64,000 nt of DNA, from positions 1 through 64,000 of the forward strand of contig NW_025919456.1 of NCBI RefSeq assembly GCF_907164915.1. The letters run 5' to 3'. The DNA is from Impatiens glandulifera (lineage: Eukaryota > Streptophyta > Magnoliopsida > Ericales > Balsaminaceae). The notes below the pieces were generated by a model. It was given only the letters and a program-made list of their open reading frames with translations. It had not been told where the DNA came from and did no database searches. The position numbers were made by a program, and so were the translations under genes. Numbering within the stretch: position 1 is the stretch's first letter; each line of letters starts with the position of its first letter. This document shows positions 35,128-46,123 of this stretch, piece after piece.

Positions 35128-37837
35128 TTATAACCCCGAAAAAGTTTGAGGTTCGAGAAATTTTAACCACAGTTTACGTGTTAGAAATCTTTTTAAAATA
35201 AAATATTATTTTAAAATATTTTAAATAAATCCTAACAATTTTAAAATTAATTATAAAAATAATTAATTTGGGTTTAAAGTTTAAATAATCTTTAAATTTG
35301 AAATTATCAAACTAAAATTTGATTTTTAGAAATTCGTCTTTAAATTAATTTAAAATATTTTAAAATCAACAAAAGGTGTACGTGTACAAACGTATTTTTC
35401 ACCAGAGTTTCGTTTAATTTGAAGTTTGGTGATACTTGGGAAAGAGCTTTTACGCTTCATCCTTCGTACCCGTTTTTAAAAACGATATCTACATTATAAA
35501 ATTTTGGCTTTTGAAAATTGGTTGTATAATATTTTGTTTAACCAATTATTCTTCTGGTCTTAGACATGCACATAATTTTGTGTATTTAAAAATTATAACA
35601 ATAATATTTAAATGCTGATACTTGATGCTGATGATGAGGACTATGGAGGAAAATAACTAAAAAATATTAGTATTTAAAGGCATTATGGTTTAAACATAAA
35701 TATCAAACAAACCCTTATCAAAATATTTTCAGTGGGAATATCTAAAAAAATATTTTGAAATCATTTTCTATTTTTTTGGATTTTTAGAAAATTGTTTGAA
35801 GACCCAAAATAACAAAAAAAATTGAAAAATAAAAGTGCAGCCAAATAGACTTAATGACCGGTGTCCTTTTTCCTGGGTGTGTTTTTATCGGCCGGGTCTA
35901 AAGCCTCCCAATCTTGAGGCTAAAATCTTCAGTCGCACCTCTCGGTCCTAGATTTGAAAACCCAGACCTCTCGGTCTTAGCTGAAAAGCATTGGTCGGAC
36001 CTCTCGGTCCTGGCTGAAAAGCCTCGGTCCTAGGTTCGAAAATTCTCGATTGGACCTCTTAGTCATAACTGAAAAATCTCGGTCCTAGTCGAACCTCCTA
36101 GTCCTCAAGAACATCAAAATTATAAGTTTTGCAATTTTGATTGAGGCTTGGATTCTTTGATCCAATGACCTATGCAGCTTCACAAAGCTCCCAAGAACAT
36201 CATGAACATCATCCCAATGTATCATTCGACATTGGTAATGTTCAATTTATTCAAAACAGTTTGTATGCTAAAAATTGAGATTTTTGGTTTTAGAGATTTA
36301 TAAATTGTAATTAGTTTTCCAATAGTACTTCATATGATAAATTGGTACCAAAATATGAACATTGGTTGCTCGTTTTGACCAATTCAAAAACTTAAAATTT
36401 TCATTTATTTTGAAATTTTTAATTTTGATTAAAAATGATCGGGATGGATTTAACATTATCCAAATAGGTGCCCAACATCATTATAAACATGTTAAGAAGC
36501 TTTCTGGGCTGTTGTTCTTGAGGATTAACTCAAGAAAAAAAAAACTCGATTTTTTATTTTTCCAAATTCAATTTTTTTGTTATAAAACGACTAATTGATT
36601 CTAGCTTTCACAAATAAGCTTGTAAATGATCCTATGATAGTTTTTCAATCAAGAAATCCAACAACCAAGCAATATACAAACTTATGAAAACTGAAATATA
36701 AAATTTCAATTTCAAACTGAAAAATTGAATTAGAGGATTATTGAAAGTTACCAAGGATTGAAAAACTCTCCTTAGACCTTAGAGAAGCTTTTGGGATACT
36801 TGGATCTGAGCTTTAAGGTCTGGAACAGAATTTTGAAAAATCTAGAAGGTCGGAGCTTCAATGGAGGATTTCTGAAATTTCTTGATTGAGGGCTTGAGAG
36901 GTGGTCCCTTGCCTTCGGATTTAGAAAGGGAGCCTATTTATAACCTCCTGAAGTTGTTTTGAGGATCAAGTTGGCATCAATTAGTTAAAAGTCATCAATG
37001 GTCTTTTGGATGTTCTTTCGGCCTGTTGTCGATGTAGAGGTCGTAATTATGATCCTAGATATAGGGGAAATGATCACCGAAGTTGGTGATCATTTCACTT
37101 TTTGAATCAGTCCAAATTGTCAAGAAATGGCTGAGTTCCATCTTTGAGAAATTAAAGAGGATGTTGTTCCTATCCTCCCCACGTCGCGATGAAGACGAAG
37201 ATTTCAAGCGATACAACGTCGCTTCGGGCGAAATGCGGATGCTAGTCGTCCGCGTTGGAGCAATCGTTTGCTACTTCGCGCGTGCGTCTTCTTCCGTTGC
37301 CGCGGGCAACGCGACATATTTTTGGGCGTTGGATGAAAATCCAGTGCCTATCCGAAGGTTGTGGTTTCTGCTGCAACCATTCTCTAGAATTTCTGCTACA
37401 CCCAATTGCAAATTTAATTTTATTTAAAATCTTAAGTGTTTATTTGAAATTAACTTTCATTTTACCCTTTTAGCTTTATTTTTTAAATCTTTAGAGATAT
37501 ATAAAATATTTAAAATAAATATGACATTTATTTTGCAATTTTATTTTTTGTATATTTTTGGTTAAATAAATAATTTATTTTTGTCCCAAATTATTTACTT
37601 TAATCCCTTTAATTTTCTAAAATTAATATAAGATAAAATGAATACAACATTTATCCCACATTATTTTTTTTTTTTTATCATTATTCTTAATTAATTTAGG
37701 ATTTAATTATTATAATAATAATCCAATTAATTGTTTAATTATATTTTGACATTGAGGTTAATTATTTTGATTTTATTTATTTAAAAATATTTATTTTAAA
37801 ATTTATAAATTGAGTATGTAAATTTTTAGTGTTTACA
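35128..37837 (+). mobile_element. LTR-like long direct repeat, copy A (about 2.7 kb)
   Basis: Starts near TAACCCCGAAAAAGTTTGAG and ends TTTTTAGTGTTTACA. It shares the same order of blocks with copy B: AAATCTTTTTAAAATAAAAT; GGTGTACGTGTACAAACGTA; GGTGATACT..GAAAG.GCTTT; a CTCGGTCCTA minisatellite (about 35930-36110); AGCTTCACAAAGCTCCC; CTATTTATAACCTCC (likely TATA box near 36929); a GC-rich segment at 37160-37390; and TTTATTTGAAATT. No reverse transcriptase or gag is visible. It is most likely a solo or deleted LTR of a large-LTR retrotransposon family. Short open frames inside it (for example 37083-37427) are not genes. Confidence 0.65.
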
Positions 37838-39037
37838 AGTTCATAAACATAACTTCAACAACGAATATGAATCATACAATTCGATTCAAGAACACTCAAG
37901 AATGATGATCAATATACTATGGATGATTACAAGATGTTCAAAGAAAAATAAAAGTTGTTGGAGAAACCAAATAAGTCTTCTAATTATGATTAATATTTTT
38001 GGTTTTCTTTCGAACATAATATAAGCACAAATATTTTTAATTAAAATATTACCATGAGACTAATAGATTTGGATTTTGTAACCATATTTGTAATGATAAA
38101 AAAGAATTACTCAAACAAATTTATAAACAAAATAATTCCATTGACAAATGAATCAAATAAAATCATTCATAAAGAAATATATAATTGTTTTGATTTGATC
38201 CATATGAATCTTAGGAGACATACAAGAACATTATTTAACCTGTCATATAAATGGTGATGATTATACAAGATTTACAAAAATCTTGCTTTTTAAAAAAAAA
38301 AAACTAATTTATTTAACAATAATATTTAAATAATAAAAATGATAATGGAACATTAAACAAATTTAAAACAAGATTTGTAATTAAAACTATAGTAAAAAAG
38401 ATGAAACTGATTTTAATCAATATTTTGTGTATGTTGCCAAATATGTTATTGTTAGACTAATTATTACACTAATAACTTAAAAAATGTTATTTTTACACAA
38501 AGTCATCACCAATAATACATTTTTTCATTGAAATCTTGAAAAGACATCTATATAAAAAAACATATATTTTAAATGTGATTCTAAAATAATAAAAATTTAA
38601 TTAAACAATAATCTATATTCTTAATTAAACATGTTGAAATGTTATCGAAACTGAATAAGATGGGGCTTTAAAAAAATATACAAATCTGAATAAGTTCATT
38701 GTTTAGTTATTATATAAACATTTTATCAAACTATTAGTACTGGCTTACATATCTATATTTATAATACTGAGAAAATTTCAATACTTAAAAAAAATCCATT
38801 GATTCTAAATCAAAATCAAATACATTGAAAATGAAATTGCAAAATTCTTTATTGATCTCAAAATTTAAATGATATCGATGGTATTCATGTAATAAAAAAC
38901 AAATATTATTATGGATATTTATAAGATCTATTTATTCTAAATTAAAATCAAAAGACTTTGGAATTATAAAATTCTTTACTGCTCTTGAAATTACAAATGA
39001 TACCATGATATTTATCTATAATGTTGGCCTAATGGAT
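37838..39037. other. 1.2-kb AT-rich segment between the two LTR-like repeats
   Basis: No open frame of interest, no recognisable primer-binding site after copy A and no clear polypurine tract before copy B. It may be ordinary DNA between two separate insertions or the remains of a deleted internal region. Confidence 0.5.
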
Positions 39038-42000
39038 TGTTTTAACCCCGGAAAACCCTTAGTCCTGGAAAAGCTCGAGTTTCAAGAATTTTAACATCGG
39101 TTTGTGTGAAAAATCTTTTTAAAATAAAATATTATTTTAAAAAAATTTATATAATTTCTCACATCTTTTGAAATTAATTATGTAAATAATTAATTTGGAA
39201 TTCAAATTTAAATTTTGATTTTTGAAAACCTGTTGTTTAAATTAATTAAAAATAATTAATTTAAAAGACTATTTATTTGAAAACAGAGTTGTCAATTGAT
39301 TTCCAAAATCAACAAAAGGTGTACGTGTACAAACGTACTTTTCACCAAAGTTTTTTTTAGTTCGTTATTTGGTGATACTCATGAAAGGGCTTTCGCGCTT
39401 CATCTTCTGTATTCGTTTAAACGGTATTTACTTTATAAAGTCTTGACTTTTGAAAATCGATTTTATACATTTTATTTTAACTGATTATTCTTTCGGTCCA
39501 AGACATGTATATGTTTTTGCATATTTACATAATTATAACATCAATTATTTAAATGTTGGTAATGTTGTTTATGATGACTAGGGAGGAAAATACCCGAAGA
39601 ATATCAGCTTAAAAGGCATTAAGGTTTAACAATAACTCCCAAATGAGCCTTTATCAAAATATTTTGAAATATTTTGAAACAATATTCTATTTTTGGGAAT
39701 TTTTAGAAAATGGTTTGGGTGTTCCAAAATTATAAAAATAATTTTAGAAATCTAAAATTAGAACCAAACAGGGCCTTAGGACCGGTGTCCTAGGTTCTAG
39801 GTTCCTTTTTATCGGTCGGGGCTAAAAAAACCTCGGTCCTAGTCGAGAACCTCTCGGTCTAGTTTAGGATTCTCGATTAGGGTGCGGAAGTCCCTCGGTC
39901 GGAGTGCTAAGGCCTCTCGGTCCTTAGCTAGAATTCTTGGTCAGGTGCCAGAATTCTCGGTCCTAGGTTAGGCAGTTCTCAGTCGGGTGCGAGACTCCTT
40001 AGTCATAGGTTCGATTTCTCGGTTGGAACTCTTGGTCCTAGATGAAGAATATCGGTCGAATCTCTCGGTCCTAACTGAAAAGCCTAGATTTGGACCTTTC
40101 GGTGCTGACTAAAATTTATCGGTCGTACCTCTCGATCCTAACCAAAGATCCGAAGATCGGACTCTCGGTCTTCAAGAACATCAAAATTGCAGATTGTGCA
40201 ATTTGGATGGGGGCTTGAATTATTTGATCCAAGTGTTTGGGTAGCTTCACAAAGCTCCCGTGAACATTATGAACACCATCTCAATGTGTGATTCAAATAA
40301 GATGATGTTTGTTTTCACCAAAACAATTTAAGGTCAAAATCGAGTTTTTGGTTTTAAAGTTGTTTTCAAGTGTAAGGAGTTTGCAAATATCTTCCTTATA
40401 CTTCATATACTTGATTGATACTAAAGTATGAACAATGGTTGTTCATTTGGACCAATTCAAGAACTCAAAATTTTCATTTATTTTAAAAAAATTAATTTTG
40501 ATCAAACATGATCGGGATGGATCAAACATGATCCAAACAGTTGCCCAACATTATTAGAAACATGTTGGGAAGTTATTTAATCTTTTGTTCTTGAGGATTA
40601 GCCCAAGAACAGAAAACTCGCTTTTCAATTTTTCAAAATTTAAATTTATGTTTGTTTTATTTGAGATCGATTGATCGATCTTGGCTTTCACAGAAATCTC
40701 ATAAATGATCCTATGATTGATTTCTAATCAAAAAATTCAACAACCAGACAACATACAAGCTTTTTGGGAATTAAAGGAGAATTAGAATGACATCCCACAA
40801 CCATACCCCCTTCTTAAACTCAAAGCCCTTCTAGATGGAAGCAACCCGTGACATTTTGGTCTCTTAAATCGACTTTTACCACTGAACTACCTTGGTTGAG
40901 TGATAACATACAAGCTTATGAATACTGAAATATAAAAATTTCAATTTCAAATTGGAAGTATGAATTAAAAGATTATTGGAAGCTTACCAAGTGTTGGAGA
41001 ACACTCCTTAGACCTTAAGGGAGCTTTGGGGATGCTCAAATAGGAGCTTTAAGTTTTGTGGCGAAAATTCTAAAAATCTAGAAGGTTTGAGCTTCAATGG
41101 CGGATTTTTGTGTTTTTCGGATTGGAAGCTTGAGAGGTTGTCCCTTGACTTTGGAATGATCAAGGGAAACTATTTATAGCCTCCCATGACACTCATGATA
41201 GTGTTTTGCTTGTTCGTGATTCAACTTGTTGATATAGGTCATTATTATGATTCTATATATAGGAGAAATGATCACCATAGTAGAGTGATCATTTCACTTT
41301 TCGAATGGAGTCAAACCATCTAGAAGCGGACGAGTTCCATCTTTAAAAAATTAAAGATGGTTATGAATGTTTATCATCTCGGCTATCGCATTGAAGACGA
41401 TGATCCATGCAAAACGACGTTGTTACGGACGCTTTTTCCTAACGAGGAGCGCTCCGTTGTGTTTCAGCCGCGATCGAGCGCTCTATTGCGTTTCAGCTAA
41501 CGGAGCGTTAGCTGATCCTGTGTGGCGTAGATGTGCGCTTCTTCGCCGCAGCGGGCGACGCGGCGTGCTCTTGGACGTTAGATGAAAATTCAGCGTCCAT
41601 CTAAAAGTCGAGGTTCTGGCTGTAGTAATCCTTCCAGATTTCGGTTACACCCGATTACAGATTTATATTTTTATTTAAAATCTTAAGGGTTTATTTGAAA
41701 TTGATTTTTCTTTCACCCTTTTGCCTTTATTTTTATTCTTTTAAAAAAATATTTAAAATAAATATGACATTTATTTTATCAATTTATTTTATTTTATTTT
41801 TATATATTTTTGGGTTAAATAAATAATTTTGAGATAAAATAGGTACTATATTTTATCCTAAATTATTTATTTTAATCCCTTTATTTTTTATTAAATTATT
41901 TTGAGATAAAATTAGTAAATATTTATCCTAAATAATTTTATTTATTTTATTTGGTTATTATCTTTAATTAATTAAATTTTAATTATCACAATAATTAAAT

Positions 42001-42116
42001 TTATTAATTATTTAATTAGGTTTTTGGCATTGAGGTTAATTATTTTGATTTTATTTTTAGGTGTTCATAATTATTTTAAATTTATAAATTGTGTACGTAG
42101 ATTTTTAGTGTTTACA
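39038..42116 (+). mobile_element. LTR-like long direct repeat, copy B (about 3.1 kb, carries a SINE)
   Basis: Begins TGTTTTAACCCCGGAAAACC and ends TTTTTAGTGTTTACA, so it has the TG...CA ends expected of an LTR. It matches copy A block by block, has an expanded CTCGGTC minisatellite (about 39815-40180), a probable TATA box near 41173 (CTATTTATAGCC) and a GC-rich segment at 41380-41640. A 142-bp SINE with its 13-bp target duplication interrupts it at 40763-40904. By eye the two copies look roughly a quarter diverged. Confidence 0.65.
40763..40904 (-). mobile_element. tRNA-derived SINE, 142 bp, with 13-bp target duplication
   Basis: AACATACAAGCTT flanks it on both sides (40750-40762 and 40905-40917), and copy A of the LTR lacks the insert. 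On the minus strand it has a box-A-like GGTAGTTCAGTGG (40891-40879) and, 29 bases on, ACGGGTTGCTTCC (40849-40837) as a degenerate box B. It ends at a short A run, seen as TTT on the plus strand. These are the marks of a plant SINE. Confidence 0.85.
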
Positions 42117-42283
42117 TATATATAAATCTATTAAAAACATAGCATGAAAATTTGCATAAATCTAATTATGAATCCAAAAGGATATCAAACTGTATGAAAA
42201 ATTATATAAATCTAATTATGAACTTTGAGGGTAATCAAACTAAATGAAAAGTTGCAGAATTATAATAATGAACTCATTGATGG

Positions 42284-42291
42284 TATCAAAC
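42284..42291. repeat. Left 8-bp target-site duplication of the MULE
   Basis: TATCAAAC directly precedes the element and is repeated exactly at 50552-50559 after it. Confidence 0.9.
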
Positions 42292-42377
42292 GGGAAATTT
42301 GAGGAAATGACCCCAAAATAGGGCCAAATAGCCGATGGTGCGGGCCCAAGATTTTTATAGCGCTGGTGACCCCCAAA
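42292..42377 (+). repeat. Left terminal inverted repeat of the MULE (86 bp)
   Basis: Identical to the reverse complement of 50466-50551 over all 86 bases; beyond that the ends diverge (CATTTTTCT versus TTTTTTAAT). Confidence 0.97.
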
Positions 42378-42400
42378 CATTTTTCTGCCGAAAATACCCC

Positions 42401-42437
42401 CGTTGCGTCACGCACCCTCCCGTTGCGTGACGCACCT
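42401..42437. repeat. Left subterminal TGCGTCACGCA / TGCGTGACGCA pair
   Basis: GTTGCGTCACGCACC and GTTGCGTGACGCACC lie 18 bases apart just inside the left terminal repeat. A mirrored pair is present at 50410-50444. They are candidate transposase-binding sites. Confidence 0.7.
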
Positions 42438-42470
42438 GAGGGCATTGTGAAAAGTCCACAATGCCCTTAC

Positions 42471-42478
42471 TATATAAG
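42471..42478 (+). promoter_or_regulatory. TATA box of the MULE transposase gene
   Basis: TATATAAG lies 130 bases before the spliced start codon at 42608, followed by a C/T-rich leader. Confidence 0.6.
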
Positions 42479-42607
42479 GAAAAAAATATCAGTTCTTTTC
42501 ATTCTTTCTTTCTTCTTCTCTTTCTTCACTTCCCTTCTCCTCCTTCTCTCTAAAAAACCCAACCACCGACCGACGAAGACGACGGCTGAATCCTCTCTTC
42601 CTTCACC

Positions 42608-45605
42608 ATGTCTCTTTCTGCTGCTACAGGTATTCTTCTCCTTCTTCATTTATCGCTTGGATTGCTTTGGTTGTTAGGCTGTAGTGATTAGGGAATGAGC
42701 AGGTGGAATGCCACCGTCGCGGCGGAAACCGGGTGCGTAACGCAGTTGCGTCACGTAGTTGCGTAACGCAGTTGCGTCACGTAGTTGCGTTACGCATCTG
42801 CGTAACGCACCCCAGACCATTTATAACTATTACTTGCATTTCATTGTTACGGTGTCTCTCGATTGATACTATAATTTTTTCAATTGCAGCTGAAGTATTT
42901 GCTGACGTATTTGTTGTGTACAATGGAGAGTGGCAAATTGCAGCCAATGGTACCAGGTCTTTCTCTGCACAATCATGCAAAACCATGGATATACCTCAAT
43001 GTACTACATTTGCTCAATTAGTTGATACAATCTATGAGACGATTAACGTGCAAAAGTCTGCATATGATTTAGTGATTAAAGTCATGTATGATCCTTCTGC
43101 AAAACTTCCCCCTGTTGTTATTGAGGGAGATAAAGATGTGGGCATGTATTTATCACGGTTGATATCGGGTCGAAGTTCGTCGTCTTCGTCACCACTTTGT
43201 GTCTCATTAGTAGAGAAGTACCCAAGTCAGGATACTACACTACCAATCATTACTCAAAAAAGTATACCCGGCGTAGTTTCTCGAGTTGTTTCTCAACAGA
43301 TTTTATTTGAAAGTGATAATGAAGGAGGAGGAGAAGAAGATGAACGGGCTCATCATGAACTGATTAATCATGAACGCGTTATTGACTTTAATTATGAACG
43401 GGTTAGTGATTTCCAAGCTACTACTAGTCCTGCATCAGCAGTTGCACGCACGCCGCACCGGTCAATACCTACACCAATGGGTACACCATCTAGTGCAAGA
43501 GCAATGGGTACACCATCTAGTGCAAGAGCGTCAATGGGTACACCATCTAGTGCAAGAGCGTCAATGGGTACACCATCTAGTGCAAGAGCGTCAATGGGTA
43601 CACCATCGACAGACCCTACAGACGTATCACCGACAGACCCTTCATTTGCATTGGCGTTAACTAGTGAAACCGTATTGGAAGTCGGTACGTTATTTGATAC
43701 TAAAAAAGAACTTCAACTGACGCTATATAAATATGCGATGACTTATCATTTTGAATTCAAAGTGAAAAAGTCTCGAAAACATCTTTGGTTTGTGAAATGT
43801 ATGGATGAGACATGCAAGTGGAGCTTACGTGCTGTGAAAGGTAAGTTTTCCGAGATGTTTGAGATTCGGAAATTCAATCGACAACACTCATGCTCAGTTT
43901 TGTCGAGGCCGGAAAAAAAAATGCAAACACCGGCATGGGTTATTGGGCAGTGCATGAAGGGTAAGTACATGGACCATCACCATAACCACTTGCCTAAAAA
44001 AATAATTGAAGACATGCAGTCAGATTATGGGATGTTTTTGACTTATAATAAGGCTTGGAGGGCAAGGGAAACGGCTTTAACGGCGGTGCGAGGAACGGTA
44101 GAGGATTCCTATGGAAAATTGCCTTCATACCTATACATGTTGGAGAAGAATAATCCGGGTACCATAACAGATATTCAGACAGACGAGCACGGGCACTTCA
44201 AATATATGTTCATGTCTCTAGGCCTCTCAATTAGGGGTTTCAAAGCCTTCTGTCGTCCCGTATTGTGTGTTGATGCAAGTTTTCTCAAGCACAAGGTGGG
44301 AGGTCAACTATTGGTGGCTGTTGCATTGGATGCCAATGAGCAACTGTATCCTGTTGCATTTGGCGTTGTTGATTCAGAGAATAATAACTCGTGGACTTAT
44401 TTCATGCAAAAACTTAGAGAAGCAATTGGATTAGTTGATGATCTCGTCTTCGTATCCGATAGACACCCAAGTATAGCCAATGCCTTGTGTGCTGTTTTTC
44501 CAGAAGCAGACCACGGTGCGTGCACATATCACATAAAGATGAATATTAATGCCAAATTCAAAACTGATAATTATCATGTCGAGTTTGATTTGGCTTCTCG
44601 TGCGTACACTATCCCCCAATTTAATCGGTTTTTTGACAAGATCAGGGTTAAAGATCATAGGATTGCTGCCTATTTGGAAGAGATTGGGTTTCAAAGATGG
44701 AGTAGAGCATATTTCCCCGGTAAACGATACAATCAACTCACAAGCAATTATGCAGAGAGTTTGAATAGTCAGTGCAGGGAAGCCAGAAAGTATCCAATTT
44801 CAGCAATGCTTGAGTTTTTAAGAACAACATTACAAGGGTGGTTTAATGATAGAAGAGAAAAAGCGTCCAACCACCAAGAATTTTTATCTCCAACGTATGA
44901 AAAGTTATTATGTGATGGTTTTGAGAAAGCAAGATTCTATACCGTATCATCCCTTAACCGATTTGAGTTGTATGTGCATGATAATGAGGCACATTATAAA
45001 GTCAATTTGAAGGACAAGGACTGCACTTGTAGGGTATTTGAAGTCTCCGGTCTTCCTTGTACACATGCACTGGCTGCTGCCCGTCACAGGAATGTGGTTC
45101 CTTACGACTTATGCTCAAGGTATTTAATCGTTTTGAACTTATTTATTTAACCTATTTTTAATCGTTTTATTTTCCTTCTCATAGGTATTATACAACTGTA
45201 TCTTGGTTGAATGCATATGCGGAGACATGTTATCCGGTTGGTGATGAAGAGAATTGGGATCTTCCCGATATTATCAAACAACGCGTGTGTCTAAAACCAC
45301 CTGTGAAGGTTAAGAAAGGTCGGCCACAAACTAAACGTAGGACATCCCAAGGTGAGGTCCGTAAGGTCCCGAGACGATGCAGTTCATGTGGAGGTCTAGG
45401 ACATAATAGAGCAACATGCAAAGCAGTGATGCCTGCACCGTCTACCGCAAGAGCAAGAGCATCATCTCAGCAGCATGAGCCCTCATCATCTCAGCAGCAT
45501 GTGCCCTCATCATCTCAGCAGAATGAGCCATCATCATCTCAACTGTACGAGCCCTCATCTCAGCTCTACGAGCCATCAACTCAATCTTACGAGCCATTAG
45601 CTTAG
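42608..45605 (+). CDS. MULE transposase (MuDR/MURA type), 890 aa, three exons
   Basis: Exons 42608-42629, 42890-45119 and 45185-45605 join to 891 codons including the stop. The start ATG (MSLSAAT) is chosen because its exon ends at a good donor and joins in frame to EVFADVFVVYNGEW; intron 1 is also open from 42703, so an unspliced variant would have another N-terminus. Order of parts: an N-terminal PB1-like segment (about 10-130), five ARASMGTPSS-like repeats (about 198-240), a MuDR DNA-binding domain (about 270-340), the DDE catalytic domain with D469 (VDAS), D531 (VSDRH) and probable E630 (NYAES), a SWIM zinc finger CxCRVFEVSGLPCTH (about 720-734), a CCHC knuckle (CSSCGGLGHNRATC, 816-829) and a Ser/Gln/Pro-rich tail. 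It cuts and moves the element by binding its ends. All three catalytic residues are present. Confidence 0.95.
42727..42811. repeat. Cluster of TGCGTAACGCA/TTGCGTCACG repeats inside intron 1 of the transposase gene
   Basis: About seven GTTGCGT(A/C)ACG units alternate, giving short palindromes such as TGCGTAACGCA. Related to the end-proximal and intergenic clusters of this element. Confidence 0.85.
43482..43602 (+). repeat. 30-bp coding minisatellite in the transposase gene
   Basis: ATGGGTACACCATCTAGTGC is repeated four times, then a variant with ATGGGTACACCATCGACAG. The spacing is 27 bp to the second copy and 30 bp after that. It encodes ARASMGTPSS repeats. All three units from 43506 on are nearly identical. 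Confidence 0.9.
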
Positions 45606-46123
45606 AATGAACTTGTTAGTGTTGTGTTGTGGTGTTAATGTTGTTTTTCTAGACTTATTACCAAATGTCTTGTGTGGAGGTGTTAATGTTGTTTTTGCAT
45701 CAAGGATTCAAGATTCAAGGATTCAGTAAAGTGTATTGTATTGTTAATGGTGTTAATGTTGTTTTCTGGTATTTTCTGGTGAATGTAATACAGGGACAGG
45801 GTTTTTCTACCAAGTGTTTTTCTAGACGCAGCTGCTTGACGCAGCTGCTTGACGAAACTGCTTGACGCAGCTGCTTGACGAAACTGCTTGACGCAGCTGC
45901 TTGACGAAACTGCTTGACGAAACATGGTTTACATTAGTGCAGAACCTATGACATTAGACATGATTTATATAACTGTGTACTTCAGGCATTTAATTAATTA
46001 CAATAACATATATATCATAAACAACATTTTATATCATTAAATCAACCATATTACAAAGGTTTGAGATTAACATTAATAACCCCAAATTTGATATCAGTAC
46101 AGTACAAAAGTTTCATAAATAAC
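45606..46123. other. Convergent intergenic region of the MULE with GCAGCTGCTTGACG repeats
   Basis: Lies between the two MULE stop codons. It has three GTGTTAATGTTGTTTT copies (about 45633-45768) and, at 45826-45922, alternating GCAGCTGCTTGACG and AAACTGCTTGACG units. Both transcripts presumably terminate here. Confidence 0.75.

Noticed and set aside
37083..37473. Two plus-strand frames of 72-114 codons
   Set aside because: Lie in the GC-rich block of LTR-like copy A; the corresponding block of copy B has no matching protein.
41367..41585. Plus-strand 72-codon Arg-rich frame
   Set aside because: GC-rich block of LTR-like copy B; not conserved with copy A.
35128..42116. A single autonomous LTR retrotransposon
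   Set aside because: No gag, protease, reverse transcriptase or integrase, no primer-binding site or polypurine tract seen, and no matching 5-bp duplication at the outer ends.
43370..43660. Plus-strand frame of 96 codons overlapping the transposase
   Set aside because: Shadow of the 30-bp minisatellite in another frame.
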